Below, piece by piece: positions 1 to 9,090 of a DNA stretch of 64,000 nt (position 1 is the stretch's first letter; each line of letters starts with the position of its first letter). The DNA is from Microseira wollei NIES-4236 (GTDB taxonomy: Bacteria; Cyanobacteriota; Cyanobacteriia; Cyanobacteriales; Aerosakkonemataceae): the NCBI RefSeq assembly GCF_020521235.1, contig NZ_BLAY01000031.1, positions 1-64,000 of the forward strand. The letters run 5' to 3'. The notes under the pieces are model-generated. The model made no database searches, was not told the DNA's origin, and saw nothing but the letters and a program-made list of their open reading frames with translations. Both the position numbers and the translations under genes were made by a program.

Positions 1-392
1 TGCCCCTAGGAAGGGGCACGGCGTCAAAGGTATCAAGCAATAACAGATAACTTGAATCGTGCCTTGCCCCTAGGAAGGGGCACGGCGTCAAAGGTATCAA
101 GCAATAACAGATAACTTGAATCGTGCCCTGCCCCTAGGAAGGGGCACGGCGTCAAAGGTATCAAGCAATAACAGATAACTTGAATCCTGCCCTGCCCCTA
201 GGAAGCGTCACGGCGTCAAAGGTATCAAGCAATAACAGATAACTTGAATCCTGCCATGCCCCTAGGAAGGGTCACGGCGTCAAAGGTATCAAGCAATAAC
301 AGATAACTTGAATCCTGCCATGCCCCTAGGAAGGGTCACGGCGTCAAAGGTATCAAGCAATAACAGATAACTTGAATCCTGCCGTGCCCCTA
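1..392. repeat. 64-bp direct tandem repeat array (six units plus a partial)
   Basis: Six consecutive 64-bp units begin at 1, 65, 129, 193, 257 and 321, with a partial seventh at 385. Each unit carries the motif TGCCCCTAGGAAGGGGCACG, itself a short inverted repeat (GCCCCT / AGGGGC). The first three units keep the perfect GGGGCACG arm, while later ones have GCGTCACG or GGGTCACG, so the array is diverging from one side. The array probably continues left of the window. The GGGGCACGGC core recurs in arrays near 23.1 and 53.6 kb. No ORF is supported across it. Confidence 0.95.
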
Positions 393-408
393 CATGCACC
401 CAACTTGC

Positions 409-2742
409 CTAAACAGAGACAAAATTCGCCGCCGTCAAAGTAGTAGTATTCACACCATTCAACACCGCTAAAGTTTCAGAGCCAAACATAATACTATTGC
501 CCGACAAAGTTAACTGACTGAAAGTTAAACCGCCCGACAACCCAATCCGATCGATCAACCTGAGGAAGTCCTTCACAGTATCCGTTCCCCATCCCGCACC
601 CAGAACGAAGACATCTCGGTTAAAATCGCCGCCACCCATGAGCAAGTCATTACCAGCACCGCCAACCAGAGTATCGCTGCCACCGCCGCCCCGCAGGGTA
701 TCGTTACCCATCCCCTCACCCGACTCGCCATCGCCATACAACAAATCGTTGCCATTTTCCCCTTCCAAGTAATCATTGCCATCGCCGCCAATCGCAGTAT
801 CATTGCCACTGCCGCCATAGACGGTATCGTCGCCGCCCAGAGCTTCGATGTTGTCGTTGCCAGCACCACCAAAGAGCAAGTCGTTGCCGCTGGTACCAGT
901 GAGACTCTTTCCGGCAACGGCAGTCACATTTACCGTCACAGTACCCGTACTGGCGAGACTGCCATCGCTCAGAGTGTAGTTAAAGTTAGCGTTGCCGGTA
1001 AAATCATTGTTAGGAGAAAACACAATAAAGTCATCGCTACTGATAGTGGCGGTGCCATTATTGTTCAACGTCACCGTACCGCCAACACCAGCCCTAACTG
1101 CTGTGATACTGAGGGCATTTGCAGGGCTATCCACATCCGTATCGTTCGCCAGTAAGGTAGCGACTGGAATATTGAGGGGAGTATTTTGAGGTGTGGTGGT
1201 GCTGTCGTTCACCGCCACCGGGGGTTGCTGCGCGGCATAGCCAAACCCGCTCTTGCTGCCAAACACTACATAACGCGGCCCCGCATCGCTCTTGCCGTTG
1301 GGGGCACCTAATGCCCCGATAATCACGTCATCAATGCCATCGCCGTTGACATCCCCGGCGCTGCTGACCGACCAGCCTGAGAAGTCAGCTACCGCGATGC
1401 CGTTAATCGCAAAGCCGTTGCTGCCGTTGAGGGATGACAGGTTGAGGCTCGCACCAAACCCGCTCTTGCTGCCAAACACTACGTAACTCTGCCCCGCCAA
1501 ATAGCTGCCGTTGGGGTCGGCACCTCTTGCCCCGATAATCAGGTCATCAATGCCATCGCCGTTGACATCCCCGGCGCTGCTGACCGAGTTGCCTGAGAAG
1601 TTAAACGCCTTGATGCCGTTAATCGCAAAGCCGTTGCTGCCGTTGAGGGATGACAGGTTGAGGCTCGCACCAAACCCGCTCTTGCTGCCAAACACCACGT
1701 AACTCTGCCCCGAATTGCTGCCGTTGGGGTTGGCATTGCTTGCCCCGATAATTACGTCATCAATACCATCGCCGTTGACATCCCCGGCGCTGCTGACCGA
1801 GATGCCTGACCAGTCATCCGCCGCGATGCCGTTAATCGCAAAGCCGTTGCTGCCGTTGAGGGATGACAGGTTGAGGCTCGCACCAAACCCGCTCTTGCTG
1901 CCAAACACCACATAACTCTGCCCCGAATTGCTGCCGTTGGGGTCGGCAAAGGGTGCCCCGATAATCAGGTCATCAATGCCATCGCCGTTGACGTCCCCGG
2001 CGCTGCTGACCGGGTTGCCTGATCTCTCATCCGCCGCGATGCCGTTAATCGCAAAGCCGTTGCTGCCGTTGAGGGTAGAGAGGTTGAGGCTCGCACCAAA
2101 CCCGCTCTTGCTGCCAAACACCACGTAACTCTGCCCCGAACTGCTGCCGTTGGGGTCGGCACCGGATGCCCCGATAATCAGGTCATCAATGCCATCGCCG
2201 TTGACGTCCCCGGCGCTGCTGACCGATTGGCCTGAGAAGTCACCCGCCGCGATGCCGTTAATGACAAAGCCGTTGCTGCCGTTGAGGTCTGAGAGGTTGA
2301 GGCTAGGACTAAACCCGCTCTTGTTGCCAAACACCACGTAACTCTGCCCCGAACTGCTGCCGTTGGGGTCGGCACCGGGTGCCCCGATAATCAGGTCATC
2401 AATGCCATCGCCGTTGACGTCCCCGGCGCTGCTGACCGAGTTGCCTGAGAAGTCATTCGCCGCGATGCCGTTAATCGCAAAGCCGTTGCTGCCGTTGAGG
2501 GATGACAGGTTGAGGCTCGCACCAAACCGGCTCTTGCTGCCAAACACCACATAACTCTGCCCCGAATAGCTGCCGTTGGGGTCGGCATTGCTTGCCCCGA
2601 TAATTACGTCATCAATACCATCGCCGTTGACATCCCCGGCGCTGCTGACCGAGATGCCGTCCAAGAAACCCGCCGTGATGCCGTTAATGGCAAAGCCGTT
2701 GCTGCCGTTGAGGGATGAGAGGTTGAAGGTTGGATTAGACAT
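409..2742 (-). CDS. FG-GAP / cadherin-like / RTX calcium-binding surface protein
   Basis: This 777-residue protein is probably secreted and calcium-binding. Seven ~71-residue FG-GAP-type units (residues ~1-500) each contain a DVNGDGIDD calcium-loop motif and a QSYVVFG strand, as in integrin-like beta-propellers. Next comes a bacterial cadherin/Ig-like domain (~503-608, beginning PPVAVNDS). A block of RTX nonapeptides follows (~612-700, GGxGxD type such as [12 protein letters not shown]), then a C-terminal tail typical of cyanobacterial hemolysin-type proteins. No N-terminal signal peptide is visible, which suits type I export by a C-terminal signal. The ATG at 2742 has no clear Shine-Dalgarno. 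The seven units are also near-identical at the DNA level (213-bp period). Adhesion or S-layer-like function is inference. Confidence 0.9.
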   Translation of the reverse strand: MSNPTFNLSSLNGSNGFAINGITAGFLDGISVSSAGDVNGDGIDDVIIGASNADPNGSYSGQSYVVFGSKSRFGASLNLSSLNGSNGFAINGIAANDFSGNSVSSAGDVNGDGIDDLIIGAPGADPNGSSSGQSYVVFGNKSGFSPSLNLSDLNGSNGFVINGIAAGDFSGQSVSSAGDVNGDGIDDLIIGASGADPNGSSSGQSYVVFGSKSGFGASLNLSTLNGSNGFAINGIAADERSGNPVSSAGDVNGDGIDDLIIGAPFADPNGSNSGQSYVVFGSKSGFGASLNLSSLNGSNGFAINGIAADDWSGISVSSAGDVNGDGIDDVIIGASNANPNGSNSGQSYVVFGSKSGFGASLNLSSLNGSNGFAINGIKAFNFSGNSVSSAGDVNGDGIDDLIIGARGADPNGSYLAGQSYVVFGSKSGFGASLNLSSLNGSNGFAINGIAVADFSGWSVSSAGDVNGDGIDDVIIGALGAPNGKSDAGPRYVVFGSKSGFGYAAQQPPVAVNDSTTTPQNTPLNIPVATLLANDTDVDSPANALSITAVRAGVGGTVTLNNNGTATISSDDFIVFSPNNDFTGNANFNYTLSDGSLASTGTVTVNVTAVAGKSLTGTSGNDLLFGGAGNDNIEALGGDDTVYGGSGNDTAIGGDGNDYLEGENGNDLLYGDGESGEGMGNDTLRGGGGSDTLVGGAGNDLLMGGGDFNRDVFVLGAGWGTDTVKDFLRLIDRIGLSGGLTFSQLTLSGNSIMFGSETLAVLNGVNTTTLTAANFVSV

Positions 2743-2821
2743 AGTGTTAGTTATTGGTTGTTAGTTATTAGTTGAAAGTTCTCACATCGGCGACTTCTCA
2801 ACAGAAGTCAGAATTCTAGCT

Positions 2822-3892
2822 TTAGCCCATCGTGATGACGCGACGAATCTCGTCTGTTCTAAAACCAATCGCCATCGGACGCCGCACTCCGGGCAACACC
2901 TGTACGTCGTATAATTCCTCCACCACTCCTTCCAGGCGCAAGGAGTGAACTACGTCTCCGCTTCGCAAGTCGATGACTAATAATCCGCACCGAGGCGAAG
3001 CATTTTTCGCCAACAATTCCCCATCTAGCGGTAATCCGCTAAAGGTTTTGTTGTGCCTGGGTTGAGAAATTCCCACTACCGCAAAGTCGCCGTGAAATGC
3101 TAACCCGCGCTGGTATCCCGGACAAAAAGCCACGGGTTCAAATTTGCCTTTGTCTAAGTCTGCATAACCAAATTCCCCCGTTCCTGAGTTGAGCAACCAC
3201 AGTTTGTCTCGATACCAACGGGGGGAATGAGGCATCGACAGTCCGGTGAGGAGGATTTCGTTACTCTGCACATCGATGACGCAACCCCCATCCACCCGCT
3301 TGTCTCGCCACCCATCTGCTACATCCGACTGGCTGACGGCAGTTACGTATCTGGCTTGTCCATCCCGCACCGCTAAACCATTGAGGTGACACCTGTCCTC
3401 CGCTGCCAATTTGGAGATAAACGGCGGTTGCCACACTCCGATGAAACTGTGGGTTTCGCTGATAGTTGCGAGACAGCTAAATAAGGTATTGACAAATATC
3501 AATTTCTGTGTATTTGAATCTTGCCCTTCTGCCTGAACCAAGGCAATATCGTGGATATCCAAATCCCCCGTGACATAACCCACTTGGGGCAAATAAAGCG
3601 CATCGTAATTGTCGTAGATTTGTCCGGGTTGGAGGATGTTTTCCAATCGCCAAAGTTGATAGAGAGAACTCATATATAGGCTGGAACCTTGGGCATATAA
3701 GCCCATGCACCGCTCAAATGTGCGCTCGAATACCGACAGTCGCCCGTCAGGTTGCAAGCCGATGAAAAATAGCTTTCCGGCTTGATAGGTGGTAAAGGCG
3801 AGGCTGAGATTTTGCTCGAACAGCCAGGGGGTGAATTGGCGGGAAGCGTTGATTTCTAGACCTTTAGCAGGGGCGGTGGGGGTTTGAGTCAT
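2822..3892 (-). CDS. TIGR03032 / DUF4915-like protein
   Basis: This 356-residue soluble protein resembles the TIGR03032 family, found in cyanobacteria and some proteobacteria and of unknown biochemical function. The family is recognised from the N-terminal stretch with FTPWLFEQNLSLAFTTYQ, the GLQPDGRLSVFERTFERCMG segment and the HSPRWYRDKLWLLNSGTGE motif around the middle. The repeated short beta-strand pattern suggests a propeller-like fold. It lies 79 bases downstream of the FG-GAP gene on the same strand and could be co-transcribed with it. There is no signal peptide or membrane helix. Start is ATG at 3892. The family assignment is from memory; no catalytic residues are claimed. Confidence 0.75.
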   Translation of the reverse strand: MTQTPTAPAKGLEINASRQFTPWLFEQNLSLAFTTYQAGKLFFIGLQPDGRLSVFERTFERCMGLYAQGSSLYMSSLYQLWRLENILQPGQIYDNYDALYLPQVGYVTGDLDIHDIALVQAEGQDSNTQKLIFVNTLFSCLATISETHSFIGVWQPPFISKLAAEDRCHLNGLAVRDGQARYVTAVSQSDVADGWRDKRVDGGCVIDVQSNEILLTGLSMPHSPRWYRDKLWLLNSGTGEFGYADLDKGKFEPVAFCPGYQRGLAFHGDFAVVGISQPRHNKTFSGLPLDGELLAKNASPRCGLLVIDLRSGDVVHSLRLEGVVEELYDVQVLPGVRRPMAIGFRTDEIRRVITMG

Positions 3893-3943
3893 GGTTGGTT
3901 TTTGGTAAGTTATTAAAGCTGTTTGTAATTTCGCATTATTAGA

Positions 3944-4093
3944 TAACCCCAGTTGCTAGTTATAATTATCGTGGGTTGCACAGCAGAAGCTAATCGCAAG
4001 CTTGCTAATTGCTGATGGGAATATTTTTCTGTTCTACCAGCCATTAGCTATTAGCCATTAGCAGTCCTAAAAAGATAACTAGCAACTTGCGTT
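3944..4093. mobile_element. MITE-like element, TIR family A (copy 1)
   Basis: A ~150-bp non-coding element is bounded by imperfect inverted ends, CAGTTGCTAGTTATA on the left and ATAACTAGCAACTTGCGTTA on the right. The inside holds TTAGCnATTAGC-type short repeats. The same ends recur at 5173-5640, 11778-11938, 11964-12323, 35049-35192 and 36201-36359. TA at both outer edges fits a TA target duplication like that of IS630/Tc1-type transposases (inference). A single unpaired left end also lies at 4490-4505. Confidence 0.7.
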
Positions 4094-4183
4094 AGATAGT
4101 TAGGTGGCTTTCAGGATACCTAACTGTTTTATTGTTTGTGTTGGGTGGTGCTGTGCTTAACCCAACATCCAGTTCTAGGATTT

Positions 4184-4299
4184 ATATCGTTGACCGTTGC
4201 ATCGGAATTACGACCTGTAGGGGCTTTTCTTGCAATTAGCAATTAGCAATTACCAATTACCAAGAAAGCCAATCATTCCGATGCAACCGGATTTGATAT
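4184..4299. mobile_element. MITE-like element, TIR family B (copy 1)
   Basis: The element is ~116 bp. One end reads ATATCGTTGACCGTTGCATC and the other is CGATGCAACCGGATTTGATA, giving a shared inverted core CGTTGCATCGGAAT. Between them are the conserved block ACGACCTGTAGGGGC and a run of AATTAGC/AATTACC heptamers. Other copies lie at 8781-8895 and, in opposite orientation, 10790-10906. It encodes nothing. Confidence 0.75.
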
Positions 4300-4834
4300 T
4301 ATTTATATGCTCGCCAACTTTAACCTAAGTTTTGCTGAAAAGTCTGCCATTTTGGCAATTTTCCTACTTTTCCCACCTTTCCTACTTTTCCTAGCTACTG
4401 TTGTTCATGAAAATTTAAAAAATATCTCTATTTTTTACATAATTTGTCCGGATTATTTATATTTGTAAATTAAAAAATATATATTTTAATAACGCAAGTT
4501 GCTAGCCATATCGTGTCCGGAAAGCGTGCTGCACGTGCGGGGCGGGTTTATTTATCCTTGGCGCAGCTAGCAACGATCGCATAGGGCGTATTCGCAGATA
4601 ACGAGATAAAATCTAGGGTTTTAAACATAAATTGTCGCCCAAATGCTAATGCCTCCGGCACGAGTAGATCGAACAACCCTACATCTATAAAACAGCTTAA
4701 GATTCTTTTTTGGATAGGTCTATTTGATTTGTGAGAAAGACTTTTTTTAACCCCAGAGGACACAGAGGAATAAAATAGAGAGAGTTTCATAATTAATTTA
4801 GCAGCGGTATGACGATGGATATTGTTTTTACTCC
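4300..4834. other. Intergenic stretch without a supported gene
   Basis: The stretch is AT-rich with homopolymer runs around 4410-4490. A lone family A repeat end sits at 4490-4505. A minus-strand open frame (4548-4886) overlaps the start of the amidase pseudogene and has no recognisable motif. I see no gene or RNA here. Confidence 0.6.
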
Positions 4835-5172
4835 TTGATTCGTTCGCGCACCATCTCTTCAGTTGAAGTGCTGGATGCCCATCCAAGGCAAATTGCTAAC
4901 CATAATTCCAAACTCAATGCTATCTGCACGCTTGATGAAGAACGCGCCCGTCAACACGCTATAAAAGCAGATAAAGCCTTAGCACGCGGTGAAAATTCGG
5001 CGTACCTATCACAATTAAAGATGCGCTTGAAACCGCTGGACTCCGCACCACTTCGGGCTACAAACTGCTCAAAGATTACATTCCTAAAGAAGACGCAAAA
5101 GCAGTAGAGCGACTGCGTGCGGCTGGAGCTATTATTTTGGGTAAAACAAATCTGGCGAAATTAGCAGGTTAC

Positions 5173-5640
5173 TAACGCAAGTTGCTAGGTAATAGGTTGT
5201 GAAATTGGGAATTGGGAATTGGTAATTGGATTCATTGGCAGTCTACTCTTGATATCATGTCCGCGAGAGATCAGTTGTGTATAGTTGATTGTGCGAAAAA
5301 GCGTTTTTTCTCCCCCATCCCCTTTGCTCCCCCATCCCCTTTGCTCTCCAAACGCAACCGATGCAACCGGACACGATATGAGTCATCAACCCGGTTTCTG
5401 CGTCGATTTCTCCCTGTCAAACCCACGATTTTTCAGAGAAACCGGGTTTCTTTGGCGCGATCAACCCGGTTTCTGAGTAGATTTCTCGCTGTCAAAACCA
5501 CGATTTTTCGGAGAAACCGGGTTTCTTTAGGGTCAAAACCCCGATTTTTCCCAGAAACCGGCTTTCTTTAGCGTCAAACCCCCGATTTTTCAGCTCGCCA
5601 AAGTTTCTGACGCCAGGGATGTAACTAGCAACTTGAGTTA
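5173..5640. mobile_element. MITE-like element, TIR family A, inserted in the amidase pseudogene
   Basis: The ends are TAACGCAAGTTGCTAG at 5173 and TAACTAGCAACTTGAGTTA ending at 5640. At ~470 bp it is longer than its relatives because it contains several GAAACCGGGTTTCT palindromes alternating with CGATTTTTC blocks (5390-5600). It interrupts the amidase frame directly after the codons for LAKLAGY. Confidence 0.8.
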
Positions 5641-5643
5641 CTA

Positions 5644-5741
5644 AGCTGCTACGCATTTAAATCCAATAAAGAGGCGGGCTTTCCGGCCCACCCCACAAGA
5701 AGAAGGGAAAATTTGGCTCTCAAATTAGGTGCGTAGCAGCT
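5644..5741. mobile_element. 98-bp inverted-repeat element (AGCTGCTACGCA ends)
   Basis: Perfect 12-bp inverted ends (AGCTGCTACGCA at 5644-5655, TGCGTAGCAGCT at 5730-5741) enclose ~75 bp of non-coding sequence, including a GGCGGGCTTTCCGGCCCACC stretch. It lies directly beside the preceding family A element, within the amidase pseudogene. Confidence 0.75.
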
Positions 5742-5762
5742 GATCAAAGCACCAACGATTTC

Positions 5763-5890
5763 AGGACTTACGCACCACGAGCCTAGAAACCCGGTTTCGA
5801 CCGTCGAACGCGAGTGCGGAAGGGAGGCATATCGCTGATTCCCAAACCAACGATTTTTCGGATCGCCCTTTGTTTCTTTGCGTAAGTCCT
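5763..5890. mobile_element. MITE-like element, TIR family C (copy 1)
   Basis: Perfect 12-bp inverted ends (AGGACTTACGCA at 5763-5774, TGCGTAAGTCCT at 5879-5890) enclose a ~100-bp body containing GAAACCCGGTTTC and CGATTTTTCGGA. The amidase reading frame resumes at 5891. Related copies are at 17344, 34117, 36450, 38044 and 55108. Confidence 0.8.
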
Positions 5891-6100
5891 AGATTTGTTT
5901 CCTCGCGTCAACAATCCTTGGAACTTGAATTGTACAGCAGGCGGAAGTTCTGGAGGTAGTGCTGCTGCTGTAGCTGCGGGACTTTCTCCACTCGATATTG
6001 GCAGCGATATTTCAGGTTCAATTCGTCAACCTGCTCATTTTTGCGGCGTGTATGGACTCAAACCAACCGAGGGGCGATTGTCTACAAAATCAATGAAATT

Positions 6101-6500
6101 TTACAAAATCTTGACGGGATCTTTATTTATTTTTTTCCAAAATATGTTTTGAGTTTTTCTAGGTAAATTCCTTGTTTTTTCAATAAAATTTTGATGAAGA
6201 TTAAGTAAAGACACTAGACAAAAAAAATAAATGCGGAAAAATTAAGTAAATTGTCTAAGGCGGATATTCCATCTAATGGCAGGATAAGGAACTAAATAAT
6301 CTCGAAAATATCTTGGCAGTTGCCGTAGATAAAGAAAGAGATTTTTAGCAACTGCTGATAGAAGAGTTTTGGCAATTTTTCGGCTCAGATGCTAGCCGCT
6401 TAATTGCTATTTTCTAATTGCGGCGATCGTGGGGTTCAGTACAATCGCGCTCTTTGGAGTACACCAACCTTTAACTTTGATCCAGATCGGGAGTGTTGAT
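6101..6500. other. AT-rich intergenic region upstream of the PEP-CTERM gene
   Basis: No coding signal is supported. The stretch has long A/T runs and ends in the leader of the next gene. A longer frame opens at 6429, but the signal peptide starts only at 6501, so 6429-6500 is treated as untranslated. Confidence 0.6.
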
Positions 6501-8618
6501 ATGAAACTTCTTTCTCAGACCTTGACCTCAGTAGCTGTTGCTATGACTGCTGCCATCAGCTTGTCAGCGGGGGTAGAGGCAGCTACTTTTGGCTCAAATT
6601 CTTCGCGCAGCGTTCCATTTTTTCTCGATATTCCAACAAGCAAGCTCGCCACAGTCGGTGGGAATATTGACAATTCCAACTTGTCAAATTCTACAACCCC
6701 CTCTCAACTCGCCATCGGACTCAACTTTACTGCTAGTACGCTTTTTGACAGTGGGTTCATCCCGCCGGACACAATGGGTGCAGTTGGTAGCGATCGCATT
6801 GTCGAACTAATCAACGGTAAGTACTCGGTCTACGATAAAGGTACTGGTGCCCTGCTGCAAGCTAGCTCGCTCAACCAGTTTTGGAGCGATGCCGGAGTAA
6901 CGCCCAGTGGCTTCTTAGCTTTTGACCCAAGAGTAGTATACGACCCCTTCAGTCAGCGCTGGTATGCTGTTTCTGCGGACAATCCCTTTGGGGAGAATAA
7001 CTTTTTGTTTGCCGTATCAAAGTCTTCCGATCCAATAACGGGGTGGACTGGTTTTGCCATTGATAGCGACTCAACAAACCAGCGCTGGGTAGATTATCCG
7101 ACGCTGGGTTTCGATCGAGACGGCGTTTATCTGGCGGCGAATATGTTTCCTATCTCTGCTTCTGATTTAAGAACGACTATTGTGGCGCTGCCAAAGAACG
7201 ATCTGCTGGCAGCAACGCCGACGGTTGCTAATGCGACAAAATTCGAGAATATCTCTGTGGGCGAAACTGGATTTACCCTGCAGCCCGTTGTCAATCTAGA
7301 CAATACGGGATTGCCAGCTGCTCTATTATCTAGCTTCAATACATTTGCAGGCGAATTCAAGCGCTCAAACATTGTCGGGGATATAACTTCACCCACACTT
7401 GATACTTCAAATGGATTGATTTCTGTCCAACCCTTCTTTTCTCGATTCAGCGCTGAGCAACCGGGTGCGAAACAGAATATCGAGATAGCCAACGGCAGCA
7501 TCTTCCATTCAAATATAATTTTACAGAACGGAGCTTTCTGGGGCGGACAAACTGTTGATAACGGAGGACGTGCAGCGCTTCGCTGGTTCCAAATCGATGC
7601 CACCACCAACCAACGCTTGCAAGAAGGTTTAATTGCCGATCCAAATCTGGATTTTTACTATGGTTCCCTTGCTGTAAACGATTTTGGCGATGTTGTAATT
7701 GGTTTCAATGGTTCGGGTGAATCGCAATTTGTCAGCAGTTATGCAGTGCTGGGTCAAACTGTCGGGGGTGTCACAACTTTTGGCAATCCTTTGTTGCTCC
7801 AAGCTGGTGCTGCTGATTACCAAGTCGGAACTGGTCGCAACCGCTGGGGAGACTACAGCGCCACCGTCCTCGATCCAACCGATCCGTTTACCTTCTGGAC
7901 GTTCCAAGAGTTTGTTTTCGCTGAAAATGTGTGGGGTACGCAGATCACCCAACTCAGAGTCGTTCCCAACACTCCTAACGCAACAATCATCAACGGTGGC
8001 TTTGAAACTGGCAATTTTACTGGATGGACAACAACAGGCAACACTAGCATCCAAACCTCAGCTTTTGGCAGTGGGCCAACTGAAGGAACTTTTCAGGCTT
8101 TACTATCAACCGGAGGATTTACAGTTTCTGACTCGGCTTTGGAAACATTCCTTGGGTTAGCACCTGGAAGCTTGGACAATCTTAGCAATGGAAATGCTAC
8201 CGCAGGCTCCGCAATTCGACAAACGTTCGCAGCCAAAGCGGGAGACATTTTGACTTTTGATTGGAATTTCCTGACGGATGAGTTCACGCCAACCTTTTTT
8301 AACGATTTTTCTTTCGTATCAATCAGTTTTCTAGAGGAACTGGCTGACACTACTTTCCCAACTTTCATCAGTTCTCTGACACCATTTAACGAAGAGACTG
8401 GCTTGCAAAAGTTTTCTTTCAAGATACCGACGACGGGAACATATACATTGGGACTAGGCGTTATAGATGTGGCAGATAGCATTGTCGATTCGGGATTATT
8501 GGTTGATAATGTTAAGCTGGTTTCCGTTCCCGAACCCACTTCTGCGTTCGGCTTCTTGGCATTTGGTGCGTTTGGCGTCGGTTCTCTGCTGAAGCGAAAA
8601 CAGCAACAGAAAGTGTAA
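6501..8618 (+). CDS. PEP-CTERM sorted extracellular protein
   Basis: The chosen start, ATG at 6501 (705 residues), has GGGAGTG just upstream and opens directly into a signal peptide (MKLLSQTLTS, hydrophobic core, cleavage near VEAATFG). The C-terminus has the classic PEP-CTERM tag: VPEPTSAFGF, a hydrophobic helix, then a basic LLKRKQQQKV tail, which directs exosortase-dependent sorting. Residues ~60-490 form a long secreted domain with FDPRVVYD and RWGDYSA motifs. Residues ~500-670 look like a carbohydrate-binding jelly-roll (NGGFETGNFTGW). Binding of exopolysaccharide or sheath is inference. No exosortase gene is in the window. Confidence 0.85.
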   Translation: MKLLSQTLTSVAVAMTAAISLSAGVEAATFGSNSSRSVPFFLDIPTSKLATVGGNIDNSNLSNSTTPSQLAIGLNFTASTLFDSGFIPPDTMGAVGSDRIVELINGKYSVYDKGTGALLQASSLNQFWSDAGVTPSGFLAFDPRVVYDPFSQRWYAVSADNPFGENNFLFAVSKSSDPITGWTGFAIDSDSTNQRWVDYPTLGFDRDGVYLAANMFPISASDLRTTIVALPKNDLLAATPTVANATKFENISVGETGFTLQPVVNLDNTGLPAALLSSFNTFAGEFKRSNIVGDITSPTLDTSNGLISVQPFFSRFSAEQPGAKQNIEIANGSIFHSNIILQNGAFWGGQTVDNGGRAALRWFQIDATTNQRLQEGLIADPNLDFYYGSLAVNDFGDVVIGFNGSGESQFVSSYAVLGQTVGGVTTFGNPLLLQAGAADYQVGTGRNRWGDYSATVLDPTDPFTFWTFQEFVFAENVWGTQITQLRVVPNTPNATIINGGFETGNFTGWTTTGNTSIQTSAFGSGPTEGTFQALLSTGGFTVSDSALETFLGLAPGSLDNLSNGNATAGSAIRQTFAAKAGDILTFDWNFLTDEFTPTFFNDFSFVSISFLEELADTTFPTFISSLTPFNEETGLQKFSFKIPTTGTYTLGLGVIDVADSIVDSGLLVDNVKLVSVPEPTSAFGFLAFGAFGVGSLLKRKQQQKV

Positions 8619-8780
8619 AATAACACTTTTATTGGATTGGGTTTCTTGACCGCTTGACGGGTGCGATCGCACTTCCAGTACTAGATATCAGACTGGTTGC
8701 GATCGCCCGTACCAATAAACCAATTGCACAAGATACAAAAGCGATATGCCGACCGCACGCACTCGCGTTCGCATCGCTTC

Positions 8781-8895
8781 ATATAGTTTCCGGTTGCATC
8801 GGAATTACGACCTTTAGGGGCAATTAGCAATTAGCCATTAGCAATTACCAATTACCAAGAAAGGCCGCTCATTCCAATGCAACCGGATTTGATAT
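8781..8895. mobile_element. MITE-like element, TIR family B (copy 2)
   Basis: The 115-bp copy has one end CCGGTTGCATCGGAATTACG and the other ATTCCAATGCAACCGGATTT followed by GATAT, with AATTAGC/AATTACC heptamers inside. It lies immediately upstream of the P-loop gene fragment at 8899, so it probably marks the break point of that gene. Confidence 0.75.
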
Positions 8896-8898
8896 CAC

Positions 8899-9030
8899 CT
8901 GGCAATGTTTAGCGGTAAAGGTGGAGTCGGAAAAACCACCCTTGCTTGCGGTTTTGCGCGGCGTTGGGCAAAGTTGTTTCCTAATGAAGAAATCCTCTGT
9001 CACGAATGTAGGTTGGGTTTCCTGGCATAA
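8899..9030 (+). pseudogene. ArsA/ParA-like P-loop ATPase, N-terminal remnant
   Basis: A short frame reads MFSGKGGVGKTTLACGFARR then WAKLFPNEEIL and soon stops (TAA at 9028). FSGKGGVGKTT is the deviant Walker A of anion-transporting (ArsA/Get3-like) and MinD/ParA ATPases, and the following residues fit ArsA-like cyanobacterial proteins. Only ~35 family-like residues remain of an expected 300-600. The 5' side is a family B MITE and the 3' side diverges after EEIL, so this is a relic. Confidence 0.75.
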
Positions 9031-9090
9031 ACCCAACCTATGGCAATGGCAGATCCTACTATATCCTCAAGCAAAAATTAGCAGTAGAAC

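Larger units (their letters stand above)
4838..6100 (+). pseudogene. Amidase-signature family pseudogene, frameshifted and split by three repeat elements
   Basis: Three pieces of one amidase (GatA/AMID superfamily) can be read. Piece one (~4838-4997) has the N-terminal helix region (SSVEVLDAH, LNAICTLDEERARQ). Piece two, in another frame (~5003-5172), reads GVPITIKDALETAGLRTTSG with the expected catalytic Lys in TIKD, and continues to GKTNLAKLAGY. Piece three (~5892-6100) reads [10 protein letters not shown] and then [14 protein letters not shown] with the catalytic Ser region. It is cut off after the YGLKPTEGR motif, so the C-terminal half is missing. Between pieces two and three lie back-to-back elements at 5173-5640, 5644-5741 and 5763-5890. 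With a frameshift, an insertion and a 3' truncation, this cannot give an active enzyme. Confidence 0.9.

Noticed and set aside
4548-4886. 112-codon minus-strand frame
   Set aside because: Overlaps the amidase remnant and has no recognisable motif or start signal.
5212-5571. Arg/Phe-rich plus-strand frame
   Set aside because: It runs through AAACCGGGTTTCT palindromes inside a MITE-like element, with no homology or ribosome site.
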